64,000 bases of DNA, taken from the NCBI RefSeq assembly GCF_910592395.1, contig NC_088316.1, forward strand, positions 9,426,001-9,490,000, given 5' to 3'. The stretch comes from Lineus longissimus. Its lineage: Eukaryota > Nemertea > Pilidiophora > Heteronemertea > Lineidae. A program made the position numbers and the translations under genes. The first letter of the stretch is position 1. Every line of letters begins with the position of its first letter. This document shows positions 1 to 10,798 of the stretch, piece by piece. The notes below the pieces were generated by a model. It saw only the letters and a list, made by a program, of their open reading frames with translations. It was not told where the DNA came from and ran no database searches.

Positions 1-92
1 TCTAAAAGGGGGCAGCTTCAGAGTGAAACAGAGAAGCAGCAAGTCAAAGATGACAGTGTGCAGAGGGAGACGGTGCAGCCTCACCTCATGAA

Positions 93-1115
93 ATGGAGGA
101 GACTATGCATAATACTAGTTTTAATGCAGGTCGTCAAATGCAGATCGATTGCAAGCCAAGACTGCAGGACAGTGGAAGGAATCACAATCCTATAACAGTG
201 CAGGATAGGGATAATATCAATCCTTCAGGGTTTAGTCCAGATAACTATAACATGTACAATACAGTACAAGGAAGGCAAGGTGGGAGTTATTCCTTGTATT
301 GCGGTAGTAATCCTATTCATGCTGCACAAGGTGAAAGGCGTTTGTATGACACCCCCATTTTGGATGGATGGATGCCGTCACAGGGAATGCAGGGCAGTGG
401 TAATATAGGTGAAAATGCTTCAGTGCAGATGGACTCTGTTGTTAAAGAGCTAAGGAAACCTGCTTCGGACCTTAAGAAATTCGGACCTTAAGAAATTCTC
501 GGGTGATGTGCTTGAGTATCGCCGTTTCTTACGCCAATTTAATGCACGAGTGGTGAGCAATACCACAACTAACGATGAACGACTGAACTATCTGGAACAG
601 TTCACGGATGGAGAGGCTAATACGATAATTTCAGGCTACAGCTGTTTGGAGGCAGATGTTGGATATCCAGCGGCTCTATCAGAACTTGAGAGGAGGTATG
701 GTGACAGGGAGTTGGTAGCAAATGCTTACATCAGACGTGCCCTTGAATGGCCCATAATTAAAGCAGACAATCCAAGTGGACTTGATGCCTATGCTATATT
801 TTAAGTCGAGTGTCAGAACGCAGTCAAGGCGATAAATGCATTACGAATCCTAGAGTATTCAGAAAACTTAAAGAGACTTATAAGCAAGTTACCATATCGG
901 CTTCATGACAAACGGAGAAGCATAGCCCAGGAAACACGAGATAAGGGTGCCGTTGTGAAGTTTGATCATCTGGTAAAAATGGTGCAGAAGGAGGCCAAAA
1001 AGGGTGTGGATCCACTGTATGGCAGGCAGGCAATGCAGGGGCCAAATCGGCAATCGGGAGGTAAAGACCAGAAGCCAGTTGTCAAACGGAAGAACTTTGC
1101 TACTGAACTGACCTA
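93..1115 (+). pseudogene. BEL/Pao gag-like region (DUF1759 type), broken
   Basis: The reading frame is open from about base 1, passes 93-491, and resumes at 508-804 with an EYRRFLRQF-type block followed by a helical region typical of BEL gag (DUF1759). It reads on to 1115 after an in-frame TAA at 802-804. A 16-bp tandem duplication at 466-497 (unit CGGACCTTAAGAAATT) causes the frameshift between the first two parts. The protein would form the retrotransposon capsid and precede the zinc knuckles. Stops at 802-804 and 1113-1115 mark it as a pseudogene. Domain assignment is by motif recognition only. Confidence 0.75.
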
Positions 1116-1248
1116 AGGAAATGCTAGTAAAACTCCATCAATGTCTCAGCGTGAGTACCCCAAGTCGAATGGTAGTACCGGTAGTGCCAGTAATAGCAGT
1201 GGTAGTCAGCAAGGAAAACCTGGAGGAGACTTTGCGTTTGTAAAGCCA

Positions 1249-2192
1249 TGAGGGTTCTGTAAGGAAGGACATACTATGGAGCACTGCAGTAAATTAAAGG
1301 CCAAGTCACTGAATGATAGGAGGGACTTTGTCAAATCGAAAGGGCTTTGTTTTGGGTGCCTCAAGCCTGGGCACCCAGCCAAATTTTGTCGGAACCGGGC
1401 TAAGTGCTTGAATTGTAGTAGATCACACCCTACACTGCTTCATAGAGAGACTGATCCACCTGTTGAGTCGACCGAAAAAACGCATGCACGTCAACTATTA
1501 CAAGTGAAACTGGTGCCAGCGCAACAAGTGGTAGTGGAGACAACCTACAGTGCTTTATGGGAGCCGGAGCGGAGAGTGCGGGAGAGTGTACAATGGCAAT
1601 AATTCCTGTCAAAATAAAAAATTCGGATGGCAGCATAGTTACAGAGACTTATGTCTTTCTTGATCCAGGTAGTAATGTCAGTTTCTGCACAGATCAGTTA
1701 GCCTTTCAGCTGGGAGTCAAGGGGAAACGTACCACAATGAAATTAGAGACAATGGGAGCTACCCAGAACTTTGTAACGTGCCAGATCTCAGGGCTTGAGA
1801 TAACCAGTCTTGATTGTGATATCAGCATACCGTTGGGGACAGTGTTTACTAAATCAGAGATGCCTGTCACAAGCGATCTAATTCCAACTCAGAAGGACAT
1901 TGAGAGATTCGAACACTTAAAGGAGATTAGTTTGCCAGTGACCAGTGCAGGGATTGGCCGGCTGATTAGGAATACTGTGCCAGACGTGTACACACCACTA
2001 CAGCTGAAGACAGGACCAAGGGGCACACCTCATGCAGCGAGGACAGCCATTGGCTGGGTTGTTTGGAATTTAGTCCGAGAGAACAAGTGGGAGGAAAAGA
2101 AATGGGAGCAACATCGTACAGTAAACAGAGCAGAAGTGTCTGCCATCGAAGAAGCTGAAAGTTTGCAAAGACTCGAAACCTTGGTCAGATAA
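1249..2192 (+). pseudogene. BEL/Pao zinc knuckles and aspartic protease (DUF1758 type)
   Basis: Frame 1276-1602 holds a CFGCLKPGHPAKFC knuckle and a following CLNC piece, which bind nucleic acid in gag. A TGA near 1249-1251 sits where a Cys would start an earlier knuckle (GFCKEGHTMEHC follows), so that one is lost by a nonsense change. Frame 1557-2192 (211 aa) begins with the retropepsin-like block TYVFLDPGSNVSFCTD; the D-P-G-S form differs from the usual D-(S/T/N)-G. The rest resembles DUF1758, including an ARTAIGWVVWN stretch. The two frames overlap in different phases, so a frameshift separates knuckle and protease. Confidence 0.8.
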
Positions 2193-2280
2193 GCAATCAA
2201 CATGAACTTTCCAGAACGTGGTGTAGATAGCAAGCGGGAGCCATCAGTTCAGTGATAAGCAGTTCAGTGATATAAAACAG

Positions 2281-3029
2281 AGCTCAATGGAGTATCGAGA
2301 TGGTCATTACTACACGGACCTACCATTTAGGGAGTCAGACGTTAAATTGCCGAGTAATTGGCAGCAGTCCATGGACAGGCTATTAGCTTTACGTAGGAGA
2401 CTATAGAAATCTGAAGACTATCGCAAGGACTACACCACCTTCATGGACAACTTTTTCAAGAAGGGATACGCAGAAAAGGTGGACGACTCTGGTAGTACAG
2501 TTGAGGAAGGCAAACTTTGGTACATTCCGCATCATGGAATTTACAATCCTAACAAACCAGGCAAAATAAGGATTGTTTTTGATTGCTCAGCCAAGTCAAG
2601 CGGGGTGTCCCTGACAACACTCTTTTCTCTGGCCCAGTCTTGACCAACACTGTTGTGGATGTTTTGCTTAGGTTCCGGCAATCACCAGTAGGGATCATGG
2701 GTTACTTGGAAGCGATGTTTCACCAGGTCAAGGTTAGTGAACATCACAGGGACTTTCTGCGACTTCTTTGGTACCCTGATGGAGATTTGGATAGACGACC
2801 AGAGACATACAGAATGACGTCACATCCATTTGGAGCAGTTTCATCTCCAGCGTCTGCAGCTTCAGCACTTCGACAGTGTGCGCTGGATGGCACGGAGCTG
2901 GTACCTACAGCGATAACGGATGCTGTCGTCAAGAGTTTCTATGTCGATGATTTTTTAAATTCACTAGATGATGATGAGCAAGCTATTGCTATGAGAGAGG
3001 GCGCCACCACAGCCTGTGCTAAGGGATGA
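2281..3029 (+). pseudogene. BEL/Pao reverse transcriptase, frameshifted
   Basis: The fingers region is at 2443-2643 (KLWYIPHHG, then KIRIVFDCSAKS). After a frameshift near 2580-2640 the palm continues at 2583-3029 with AMFHQVKV, the MTSHPFGAVSSP block and the catalytic SFYVDDFL (YVDD) motif. The first catalytic Asp of motif A appears replaced: the text reads GYLEAMFHQ where D-I/L-E is usual. An in-frame TAG at 2404-2406 and the frameshift show decay. It would copy the element RNA into cDNA in virus-like particles. Confidence 0.85.
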
Positions 3030-3169
3030 TGGAGACTTCATAAGTGGAATAGTAATAGTGAGGTATTGAATGAAGCCATTCCATCGAAAGTGACCACCCA
3101 CAGCAGTCAGAGAGAGCATCGGGAATCATATGGGACACTGAAGCAGATACTTTCACCTTTAAGATCAGA

Positions 3170-4208
3170 TTGAAGGAGAAGTCAGTTCCAAGAAGAGGAA
3201 TCCTGTCAGTCGTAAGCAGCATTTTTGACCCCTTAGGATTAGCAGGACCATTTGTCTTAACAGCTAGGATCCTGCTGCAGAAGCTGTGCAGCGGAAAGAT
3301 AGGTTGGGATGACAATATCGGTGACAAGGAAGTGAAACAGTGGGAGCAGTGGTTGGTGGATATCCTGCAGTTGGAAAAAAATAGCTGTACCGCGAAGTGT
3401 CAAACCACAAGAGTTTACATCCATCGTATCTATCCAGCTACATGCATTCGCCGATGCATCAGACAGTGGTTATGGGATTGTAGCATACACACGCCTTGAA
3501 GATGACGAGGGACGGATCCGCTGTACTCTTTTATTTGGCAAGGCTAGAGTCGCTCCACTTAAGAAAGTCACAACGCCGATGGTGGAGCTGACAGCAGCCA
3601 GCGTAGCAGCAAAGTTTGTCGCCATGATTACCGCAGCTATGGATTTGAAGTTCGATGAGACATTCTATTGGACAGACAGCATGTCAGTAGGCCTACTAAG
3701 ATACATTGCCAATACGACAGTACGATTTTATACGTTTGTTGCGAACAGGGTCACAACTATTCAAGAAGGTTCTACTCTAGACCAGTGGCGCTACGTACCG
3801 ACTCAGTACAATGTGGCCGATGCTGCATCTCGTGGGATTCAAGTCAGCGATCAAGAGGCTACAGAGCAATGGTTATCAGGACCTAAGTTTCTATGGGAGC
3901 CGGAGTCACAGTGGCCTAAGTCAGAGTTCTCAAAGGAGCTGTCACCAGAAGACCCGGATGTCAAGAAGGCGCGTGCTACCCTTGCAGCGGACAACGTGGA
4001 CGACAATGAAGAAACCCAGACAAAGACGACTGCTACTGTTGGCCTGACTGTGGATGAGCTGTTCGCCAGATACTCAAATTGGAAGCCACTGAAGACAATG
4101 GTTGCATGGTTACTGAGAGCACCGAAAGGATTTAAGCAGCGTCGCAGTAATGGTAAAACACTCAGAGATTCAGCAGAGGACGAGTTGACACCGCTAAGTT
4201 TCACATAG
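3170..4208 (+). pseudogene. BEL/Pao connection domain and RNase H
   Basis: Frame 3170-3499 carries the strongly conserved connection block ILSVVSSIFDPLGLAGP. After a frameshift near 3400 the RNase H core reads through LHAFADASDSGYG at about 3440-3480 and continues at 3579-4208 with YWTDSMSVGLLRYI and QYNVADAASRG, the D..E..D..D-type RNase H signature. It ends at a TAG (4206-4208) just before the integrase frame, which intact elements would read as one polyprotein. RNase H degrades the RNA template during cDNA synthesis. Confidence 0.85.
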
Positions 4209-4241
4209 TTACGGGCTGCGGAGTCAGCCATTGTCAAGTAC

Positions 4242-5479
4242 TTGCAGGAACAACATTTGTCAGATAACGGAAAACACCTGGGATCAGTACAGAAACTTGA
4301 TCCTTTCGTAGATGATGCAGGACTTTTAAGAGTTGGGGGTCGGCTACGACAAGCAAGGATCACAATGGCAGCCAAACACCCAGTGTTATTGCCAAATGAT
4401 TCGCCAGTGACAAGACTCGTCATCAGGGATGCACATCAGAGAGTCGGTCATCTTGGTTCTAACAGTACGTTAAACTTACTGAGACGGAGATATTGGATAC
4501 TTAGGGCAAACCTACTTATACGAAGCATCATCAGCAAATGTACTATATGTCGCAAGTACAGAGCGAAAATGGCAGACCTTCCATTGCAGCGACTTGAAAT
4601 GGATCAGCCAGCTTTCACAAAGTCAGGTGTGGACTATTTTGGTCCTTTTATAATAAAGAGAGGAAAGAACACTACACTCAAGAGATACGGTGTTATTTTT
4701 ACGTGCCTTTCAACCCGGGCAGTTCATCTGGAAGTTGCCCAAGGACTCACAACAGACTCTTGCATTAATGCTGTTAGAAGATTTGCCGCAAGGAGAGCTG
4801 TCCAGAGATTGAGATCAGACAACGGTACAAACTTAGTTGGAGCCCGCAAAGAATTGAGAGAAGAAATGTCCAAGTGGAATCAGTCCCAAATTGGCTATGC
4901 GTTACGTCGGAAAGGCATAGAATGGGATTTCAACTGCCCTACAGCATCCCATCAGGGAGGAGCCTGGGAACGACTCATCAGATCAGTCCGTAAAATACTC
5001 TACGGAGATGCCAAGGAGCAAGTTATACATCTTGACGATGAAGGATTGCAGACCCTCTTCTGTGAGATGGAGTATGTTTTGAATAATATGCCGATCACTC
5101 GAGTATCTAACATGCAGTGGATGCACCAGCGTTAACGCCGAATCACCTACTCAGATTTCATTCAGACCAGGCACCACCACCAGGGTTATTTGTAAAGGAG
5201 GACAACTTTGTCAAGAGAAAATGGCGTCAGATTCAGCACATCGCTAATGTGTTCTGGCGACGTTTGAGTAAGGAGTATCTCGTCGGACGATCGGTCCAGA
5301 TAGGAGACGTTGTGTTAGTCGCCGACACCAGCGTGCATCAGAACCAGTGGCCATTGGGTCATGTGATAGACGTTGTCGAGGATAGCGATGGGTTCGTGCG
5401 AGTCGTTAGCGTCCAAACCGAGACCACCATCTTGAAACGTCCAATTACTAAACTATGTCTCATTCTTGAAGCGGACTAA
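4242..5479 (+). pseudogene. BEL/Pao integrase plus DUF5641-like C-terminal domain
   Basis: Frame 4242-5135 holds an HHCC zinc-binding domain (HQRVGHLG ... CTICRKY), then an rve integrase core with Asp in SGVDYFGPF, Asp in RSDNGTN and Glu in GGAWERLIRS. A frameshift at about 5110-5135 moves to frame 5117-5479, whose WRQIQHIANVFWRRLSKEYL and GDVVLVAD stretches match the DUF5641 domain usual at the end of BEL pol. The catalytic triad itself looks intact; only the junction is broken. Integrase would join the cDNA ends to the host chromosome. Confidence 0.88.
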
Positions 5480-6380
5480 GCTTGTAAACTGTTTACAAGC
5501 AGGCTGACTTGTGCCTATATGACTGTGTTTGTGTTCGTTGTGATCAAAGATGTATGAGCGCGCCTTATATAATTTTGATGTGATACAGTAAGGACTACTA
5601 GTAGTATATTCAGTGACTGACCGCCGTGGTCCACATGTTGCCTTTATGGACAATTTTCAAATGCAGCGAACTTGGAGTAATGTTTAGATACCTTTGTGTG
5701 TTAAAGGAGACTTTCTTGGATCATGTGTGTACCACATAAGGTTAATTTGAATTTTCGCTCAGATACATAGATCATTTCAGGACTTTAGAGCATTTTAGGA
5801 CTTTGATTGAAGCATAATTCCGTGAACTTTTTTGAGCTATATGCTGTGACTTACATGAAGGATTTAGTTAGGTTATGATAATTGCTCCATCTAACACTTG
5901 CAATTAGGGAGCCGGTGTGTTGGGTGTGGCTCATGTCTTCGGCGCTTACTCGCGGCCCGCGAGGAATCGAATCACAGTGCGTTTGTGTAATATAAAGTTA
6001 ATGTTCGTAGAAGTTATTCAATATTTGCTGCGGCCAACTTTTGCCGCCACTGTGTAGTGTAAATGCAGACCATGCGCTTTCGCTATTTGGGGGTGTGGTT
6101 GCGCCCACCATTCTTGCTATCTAAAGCATGATTTAAACGTTGTCAGGACACCATCATTAATTAAGACTATCTGTCTCAATCTATCAGATTTTTATGGACC
6201 AGTTGTGATGATTTGTAAGGTGATTTTGGTCAATTTGGTAAAGCCTCAGTTTAATCATGTAACGCCGGGTGGCAGCACCTACTGGAGACGTCTTGTAAGA
6301 CAGTCACAACCTGTCTTCTCCACTTTGGAGACCAGTACCAGTTTAACTTTGTCTGACAATGTTTGGTTATTTCATTTCAG
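5480..6380. other. Non-coding: candidate BEL 3' LTR and flank
   Basis: No supported coding region. A purine-rich stretch at 5901-5915 precedes TGTTGGGTGTGG at about 5918, as expected for a polypurine tract and LTR start. An AATATAAAG polyadenylation-like signal lies at about 5989. The LTR end could not be fixed because the 5' LTR is outside the window. Confidence 0.3.
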
Positions 6381-6472
6381 TTTACGTTCAATTTTGAGGT
6401 CAATAAAGCGTTCAGCATATTCAGAACCACACTGGTTATTGGTTCATTGATCGGGAACGTGGATGGAGACCG

Positions 6473-6904
6473 TTACAGATACTGTACACCAAAACCATTA
6501 AGATCGATAATATCACCGTTTTCATCTGTTAATTTGATCTCTATTTTATTGAATCTTGATTTGCATGGTATATTTATTGGACTATCAAAACCGTATGCTA
6601 TCGTGTCTCCTAGAGTAGCTTCCTTAATCAGTGTTGTGGCTAGCACATCTGATGGTTCACCATTACTAAGTACATTACTAGAATTGATTATGTCACAGTG
6701 AAAAAAAAAATTCATGGGTCTAAAATTGATGGGACTGTCGCTTATGAGCTCACCATCAATTGAAGAATCAGGAGTTTCAGAATGTTCAAAGCCAAATAAT
6801 TCATTGCTTTTACACAGAAACATAATTTGGTACCGATCATTTCTTTTCTTCATTAATTGTATGATAGCCTTACCGATAGCTTTATGTAGATTAAATCTAA
6901 CCAA
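6473..6904 (-). CDS. PLV penton-like (minor capsid) protein fragment
   Basis: Open frame of 143 aa. It contains a mid HCDIINSSN stretch, an SDVLAT block and a C-terminal IEIKLTDENGDIIDLNG segment. This layout is typical of the C-terminal jelly-roll half of the penton/minor capsid proteins of Polinton-like elements. It lies downstream of the major-capsid remnant on the same strand. The upstream 6905-7220 shows no clear continuation, so the N-terminus may be lost. No enzymatic motif is present. The capsid role is inferred from position and weak resemblance only. Confidence 0.5.
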   Translation of the reverse strand: MVRFNLHKAIGKAIIQLMKKRNDRYQIMFLCKSNELFGFEHSETPDSSIDGELISDSPINFRPMNFFFHCDIINSSNVLSNGEPSDVLATTLIKEATLGDTIAYGFDSPINIPCKSRFNKIEIKLTDENGDIIDLNGFGVQYL

Positions 6905-7222
6905 AACTTTTACTAACGTTATGTTCTCTCAATTTATTTGCAAAAGTTAACGAAAAGCTTTCTAGGTCATAGAGGACATCCGGTATCGTAATCTGTCAAC
7001 AGACGACCGATTAATTCTTAAATTTGTTATAATTACTGACCTTACTGATATTGTAAAATGTACAGGGTATTCCTGCATATGTCAAACTAATGCTACGAGC
7101 ATCCTGAATGTCAGTGTTAAGATTGACTGTTTAATCGTTTGCATCCTGTTCTGGGTAGTCTCTAGAATCACTGTTTAACACAGTTATCATTTTATTTAAC
7201 TTAAGGTAAAATTTAAGCTACT

Positions 7223-7500
7223 CTACTTCATTATGTTTCTGGGTAAGATACCTTGATCATAGAGGTACTCTAGTGTTCCATTACTAATAGCTACGGTTCC
7301 ACCCAGTTTAAGAATCTCTTCTAGATTTTCCTGACTTGGGGAACCGTTGTTAATTCTTCAAAAACTTTCTTGATAAGTAAGGGTAACCAATTGTTGTTGT
7401 TGCCAATAGTATAATTTGGTACAGAGTATTGATTTGTCTTTCTTTCCTGGGGTATCCATTTATTAAGATGGAAATCGAATGTTAGAAATAAGCTAAAATG
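7223..7500 (-). pseudogene. Small PLV-associated protein, one frameshift
   Basis: Two minus-strand frames join into a short protein. The first has GNNNNWLPLLIKKVFEELTT; the second continues with a Ser/Glu-rich helix and a TVAISNGTLEYLYDQG segment, ending at a stop at 7223-7225. A single-nucleotide shift near 7340-7360 separates them. It lies between the capsid-like and penton-like genes. I do not recognise a function. It is not seen in copy 2, where an internal deletion removed this interval. Confidence 0.4.
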
Positions 7501-7501
7501 T

Positions 7502-8733
7502 TTAATGTTGTAAAGGAGCAATCTGAGAATTCTGGATGTTAACCTGAGCATCAGACACCACGAATATGTGCATTTTGTATGGTCCCTTACCAGCTTTCTT
7601 TGTTATCGATAACTGGATTCCATCCTTTGTGTTTTGAAGCTTCTTACCTGATCCATGTACGCGGTTGTCCTCTGTGGTTCTCAAGTCCAATCACAATCCA
7701 TAATGATTAGAGACACCATAGTATTTCTCAATTGTCATATAACAGTCGTGAGTTTTCTTAAAATCCTCAGACATGAAGTGTTTCTTGATCTCATCCCATT
7801 GATCCATCATTCTCATTCCTTCTGGGTATACTTGATTGGCAACACCCTCTATCGTAATTTGTACTTTACTGATGTTAGGGTTTTCAAACTACTCAGAATC
7901 TCTTGCTCCATCGGCATAATCAGACATGAATAAAAGCAATATGCCTTCACTGGACATCCTTGGAAAATTTATGTTCTCGCTTATTAAAGTTTCATTTTAA
8001 GTAACATTGACTGTCTTGAAGTGGTCTACCCAATCGTAAAAGATTGAGAAGCCAAAATGTTACTTGTTACTCAATCGACTGGTAATCATCTTGTGAGTCA
8101 CTGTGTTATATTCAAAACAGATATTTTCAAGTTTGGTGTTCATGTTTGCAGTGGTGTTTGTTACAATGATTTCCTCCTTGGGTGCTAATGCGATTTTAAT
8201 GATAATGTCTTCTTGAATCGGAAACTTATAAAATGGAGCATGGGTGTAGAATAGTTCAAAATCTAATGGTATCTTGTATTTGATAGCGAACACTTTCTTA
8301 AGTGTCTTTTCATCACTTGTTTCACCAGTGACATTAGCTTCAGCTACACCAGATCTTAACTTCCTGAGGACATCTGTCTGAATACCTTGAAACACCATGT
8401 CTTCTCTTTCCTCTTCTGTTAACCATAAATCTTTAAATGTTGAATAATAACTGTATTCATTGAGATCAAATATCTGTTCTGTTCCCCATTTGACCACCAT
8501 CGTTGAGATCAAGTTTCTACTGAGGTTGTTAACTACGTATACACTGTTTTGGGAATCTCCGGAAATGGTGACATCAGCCGACAGATAAAGAGATCTAGGG
8601 ACAAAGAATGTATTCTCTCTCAATGCCGGTGTTCTAACATACAATGTTTCTTTGAGATTAGCAGAAGAGAGGTTATGAGTGATAATGCGGTGTTGTCTAT
8701 CAGCCTTCAAACCAAGTGGAATCTTATGCCGTC
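7502..8733 (-). pseudogene. PLV major capsid-like protein, copy 1
   Basis: The N-terminal frame 8710-8060 has ADRQHRIITHN, VPRSLYLSADVTISG, NNLSRNLISTMVVKWG and KYKIPLDFELFYTHAPFY. After frameshifts at about 7940-8060 the frame continues through NFPRMSSEGILLLFMSDYA, an NISKVQITIEGVANQVYPEG block, an in-frame TGA at about 7694, and the C-terminal DNRVHGSGKKLQNTKDGIQL with HIFVVSDAQ. These blocks in this order match the double-jelly-roll-type capsid proteins of Polinton-like elements. Copy 2 (41534-41884) shares the N-terminal half almost residue for residue. Three or more breaks make it a pseudogene. Confidence 0.7.
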
Positions 8734-8775
8734 TTTTTCATTATTTCATAATCCTCCTGTAGCCCTTCTATTTAT

Positions 8776-9428
8776 TTACTTAGAAAATCGAACTTTGAAG
8801 TTTGAATGTTTAGGTCCTGGTCCTGGTGTTGGGTTTGGTTTAGGTACAACTTTAGACAAAGCATTACTGGTACTTAGTCCTAGAGTGCTAAATGACATAA
8901 TTGCTGCAGTTACTTTGTCACCAATTGTTACACCTTCCATCTTAAAAAGTAACTTAATTCTATCTTTTAGAGGTATCACTGAGTCTGGTTTCTTCAAGAT
9001 ATCAGTTATCAAGCGTTTCACTCTGCTTGTTCCACTTTCCATATTTTACAGAGTTTACATAGTCTCTTGTCAGATTTTCAAGCTCTTGTATTCGTCTGTC
9101 CTTAACCTCTTCAACTGAGGCTAAATTAGCACCAGCCCATTTTAACGCTCTTACTTCCCTCATTGCATTATTCGTGAAACCAACTGCTTTTAATTTTTCA
9201 TCAGTTGCGTCTATCAACTTATTTGATTAGTTGGTTTGGACTGCTTCCATCATCACTGTTAATTGTATCTTCAATTGTTTTAGCGATAGCAAACCTTGTT
9301 TCTTCAACTACTAGTTTTTTGGGGTGTTCACGAGTTAACCAATCTTGATGCATTTGGATGGCTGTTCTTGGTTTTTCCATAGATGTTGGTGTATCAGGTA
9401 GTCGTAATTCATGACCAAGATCCTGCAT
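8776..9428 (-). pseudogene. PLV coiled-coil/membrane protein, copy 1, partial
   Basis: Frames 9428-9219, 9217-9002 and 9042-8776 give pieces of one protein. They show LKAVGFTNNAMREVRAL and KDRRIQELENL (helical, coiled-coil-like), then VKRLITDILKKPDSVIP and a hydrophobic VTAAIMSFSTLGLSTSNALS segment before a Pro/Gly-rich end. Copy 2 has the same order (GFSDQDIREINGI, then KRLSINVLKKPDSTIP) in a longer form with more membrane segments. Function is unknown; a membrane or minor virion role is a guess from context. Frameshifts at 9030 and 9217 and a truncated C-terminus mark decay. Confidence 0.55.
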
Positions 9429-9539
9429 CAGAGGTTGATCTTGTGGTTCTTAAACTGTTTCCGGACCTCTATTTCCCACTGCTCCTATGAAATCCGCAGC
9501 CTCTTTACTCTGTGGTTCTTTCTTTTGAGCTTCAGTTTC

Positions 9540-10440
9540 TAGTTCTCTTCTCGATCTTACCAATCTTAAGGATCATATCAGATCCAATTATGTACAATCC
9601 TGGAGCTATTACATAGTCTAATCTTGTATGAGTGTCAGACAATGCTTTCTGGTACCTAGCAATTGAAGTTGGGATATCCACGTGTTAATCAATTGAAGCT
9701 TGTAAGAGTTAAAAGAATTTCTTCTGTACATCCAATTCAGTTCCAAAACTACCAATTATCGCTGTCCTTGATTCAGCCTGTGCTCCTAAAATACAGTAAA
9801 CATAAGTTTTTATGCTGTCGTTGAGTCTAACGATTTCAGGCTCAGTTAAGCTTTTCTTGTCAGACTTAATGAAGTATTTCAAACCATCATCATTCTGAAC
9901 AATTCTCTCTATCTTGGCTATGTGTAACGATTAAGCATAGGTGTAATGTTTATCAGGTAAAGCATAGTGATCTCTATGATCTATGAATCTATTTCCACGA
10001 ACCGCACCCCATAAATATGTTGTTCCGAGACCATAATTGTCTTCTTTCTTTGTTCTAAAATCAAAGTCTGTAGATACGTTAAATTCATTAAATGTTCTGA
10101 AGAATTATGTTACGTTGTAGGGATTGTTGGCAGAGACAAATGCATCATCCGTGGGTAATGGTTCTTCCATTTGCTTAAGTATCTTCCTAACTTCATAGTA
10201 AACACGAAATTGGTAGATGGATTTGACAAGCGGCATTGTAACCTCTGTCACGCCGGTAGTCCAGACAACGTTGTGGCACAATAAACAGTTCACCTGATTC
10301 TGATAGTATGTCATATCACACTTAGCCAACCACCTGTTTACTTCACTCTTTCTTGAATGTTAAACCACATGACATTGTAGGGTCTAGAACTTCGATACTG
10401 AAACTCTGTTCTTCAGCAACGAATATTTTCAGAATTTCCA
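9540..10440 (-). pseudogene. PLV conserved protein A, copy 1
   Basis: The minus strand carries, with several stops, a protein related to the 310-aa frame in copy 2. It starts around 10440, continues with 10329-10105 (VKSIYQFRVYYEVRKIL), and shows NDSIKTYVYCILGAQ at about 9790-9830 and LYIIGSDMILKIGKI near 9560-9610. Copy 2 has NESIRTYVYCLLGSQ and LYIIGSDMVLDVGKI at the matching places. The function of this family is not known to me. It is the first gene of the capsid-side cluster in both copies. Confidence 0.55.
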
Positions 10441-10497
10441 TTTATCAAACGTGATTATTTTATTGTGTGTAGTATTTCGTGTTATTCTCTATTTTTT

Positions 10498-10620
10498 AGT
10501 AATAGGGTAAGGCACTGGGATGGTTTTAGGGTTTATCGTTGAGCTATTCTTAGTATTTCGTTCCAAATATTGCCGAAATATTATGTAGTAGGTTACCTAC
10601 CAGCGCCTTACCCTATTACT
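10498..10620. repeat. MITE family 1, copy a
   Basis: A 123-bp foldback element: the left end AGTAATAGGGTAAGGCACTGG is the inverted counterpart of CCAGCGCCTTACCCTATTACT at the right end. A second copy in inverted orientation lies at 31155-31313 and shares the internal TTAGTATTT..GTTCCAAATATTGCCGAAATA core. It ends only 10 bp before the left TIR of the 8-kb transposon. It has no coding capacity. The target duplication is unclear. Confidence 0.7.
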
Positions 10621-10630
10621 CAAGCTCTTC

Positions 10631-10798
10631 CATTTTTAAAAGGGGCTGTTCATTTTGAAATCAAGGGTGCAATTTGTGGTCACTGAGAAAACCATAAGAG
10701 ATATTGCGCTGCCATTCGCAGGGATACTCTAGTGTATTAAATCATTAATTACGGTGGAACAATGAATTTGATTCCTTCTAATTATTTAAAACAATAGG
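10631..10798 (+). repeat. Left terminal inverted repeat of the 8.1-kb transposon
   Basis: About 168 bp, pairing in inverted orientation with 18554-18722. Arms differ by scattered substitutions (for example TTCATTTTGAAATCAAGG versus TTCACTTTATAATCAAGG), so the copy is not brand new. Confidence 0.85.

Larger units (their letters stand above)
1..5479 (+). mobile_element. BEL/Pao LTR retrotransposon, decayed, 5' end outside window
   Basis: Successive reading frames on the + strand give, in order, a gag-like region, CCHC knuckles, an aspartic protease, reverse transcriptase with a YVDD box, RNase H, an HHCC zinc-binding and D,D,E integrase, and a C-terminal DUF5641-like domain. That order (integrase after RNase H, with the gag/DUF1758/DUF5641 set) is the known BEL/Pao architecture. 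The copy is broken by several in-frame stops and frameshifts, so it is not expected to be active. The 5' LTR lies before base 1. A candidate 3' LTR start is a TGTTGGGTGTGG-type sequence near 5918, just after a purine-rich stretch at 5901-5915; it cannot be proved without the 5' copy. Confidence 0.9.
6470..10440 (-). mobile_element. Endogenous Polinton-like virus copy 1 (capsid-gene half), decayed
   Basis: Five minus-strand gene remnants run in the order A (9540-10440), coiled-coil/membrane protein (8776-9428), major-capsid-like protein (7502-8733), a small conserved ORF (7223-7500) and a penton-like ORF (6473-6904). Three of these have recognisable relatives in the same order in copy 2 at 40-45 kb, so they form one mobile unit. 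Polymerase, integrase and terminal repeats are not seen in this copy. All genes carry stops or frameshifts. The family (Polinton/adintovirus-like) is inferred from the capsid-like and polymerase remnants; ends and target duplications were not found. Confidence 0.75.

Noticed and set aside
3851-4423. 190-aa minus-strand frame in the BEL element
   Set aside because: Shadow of RNase H/integrase coding sequence.
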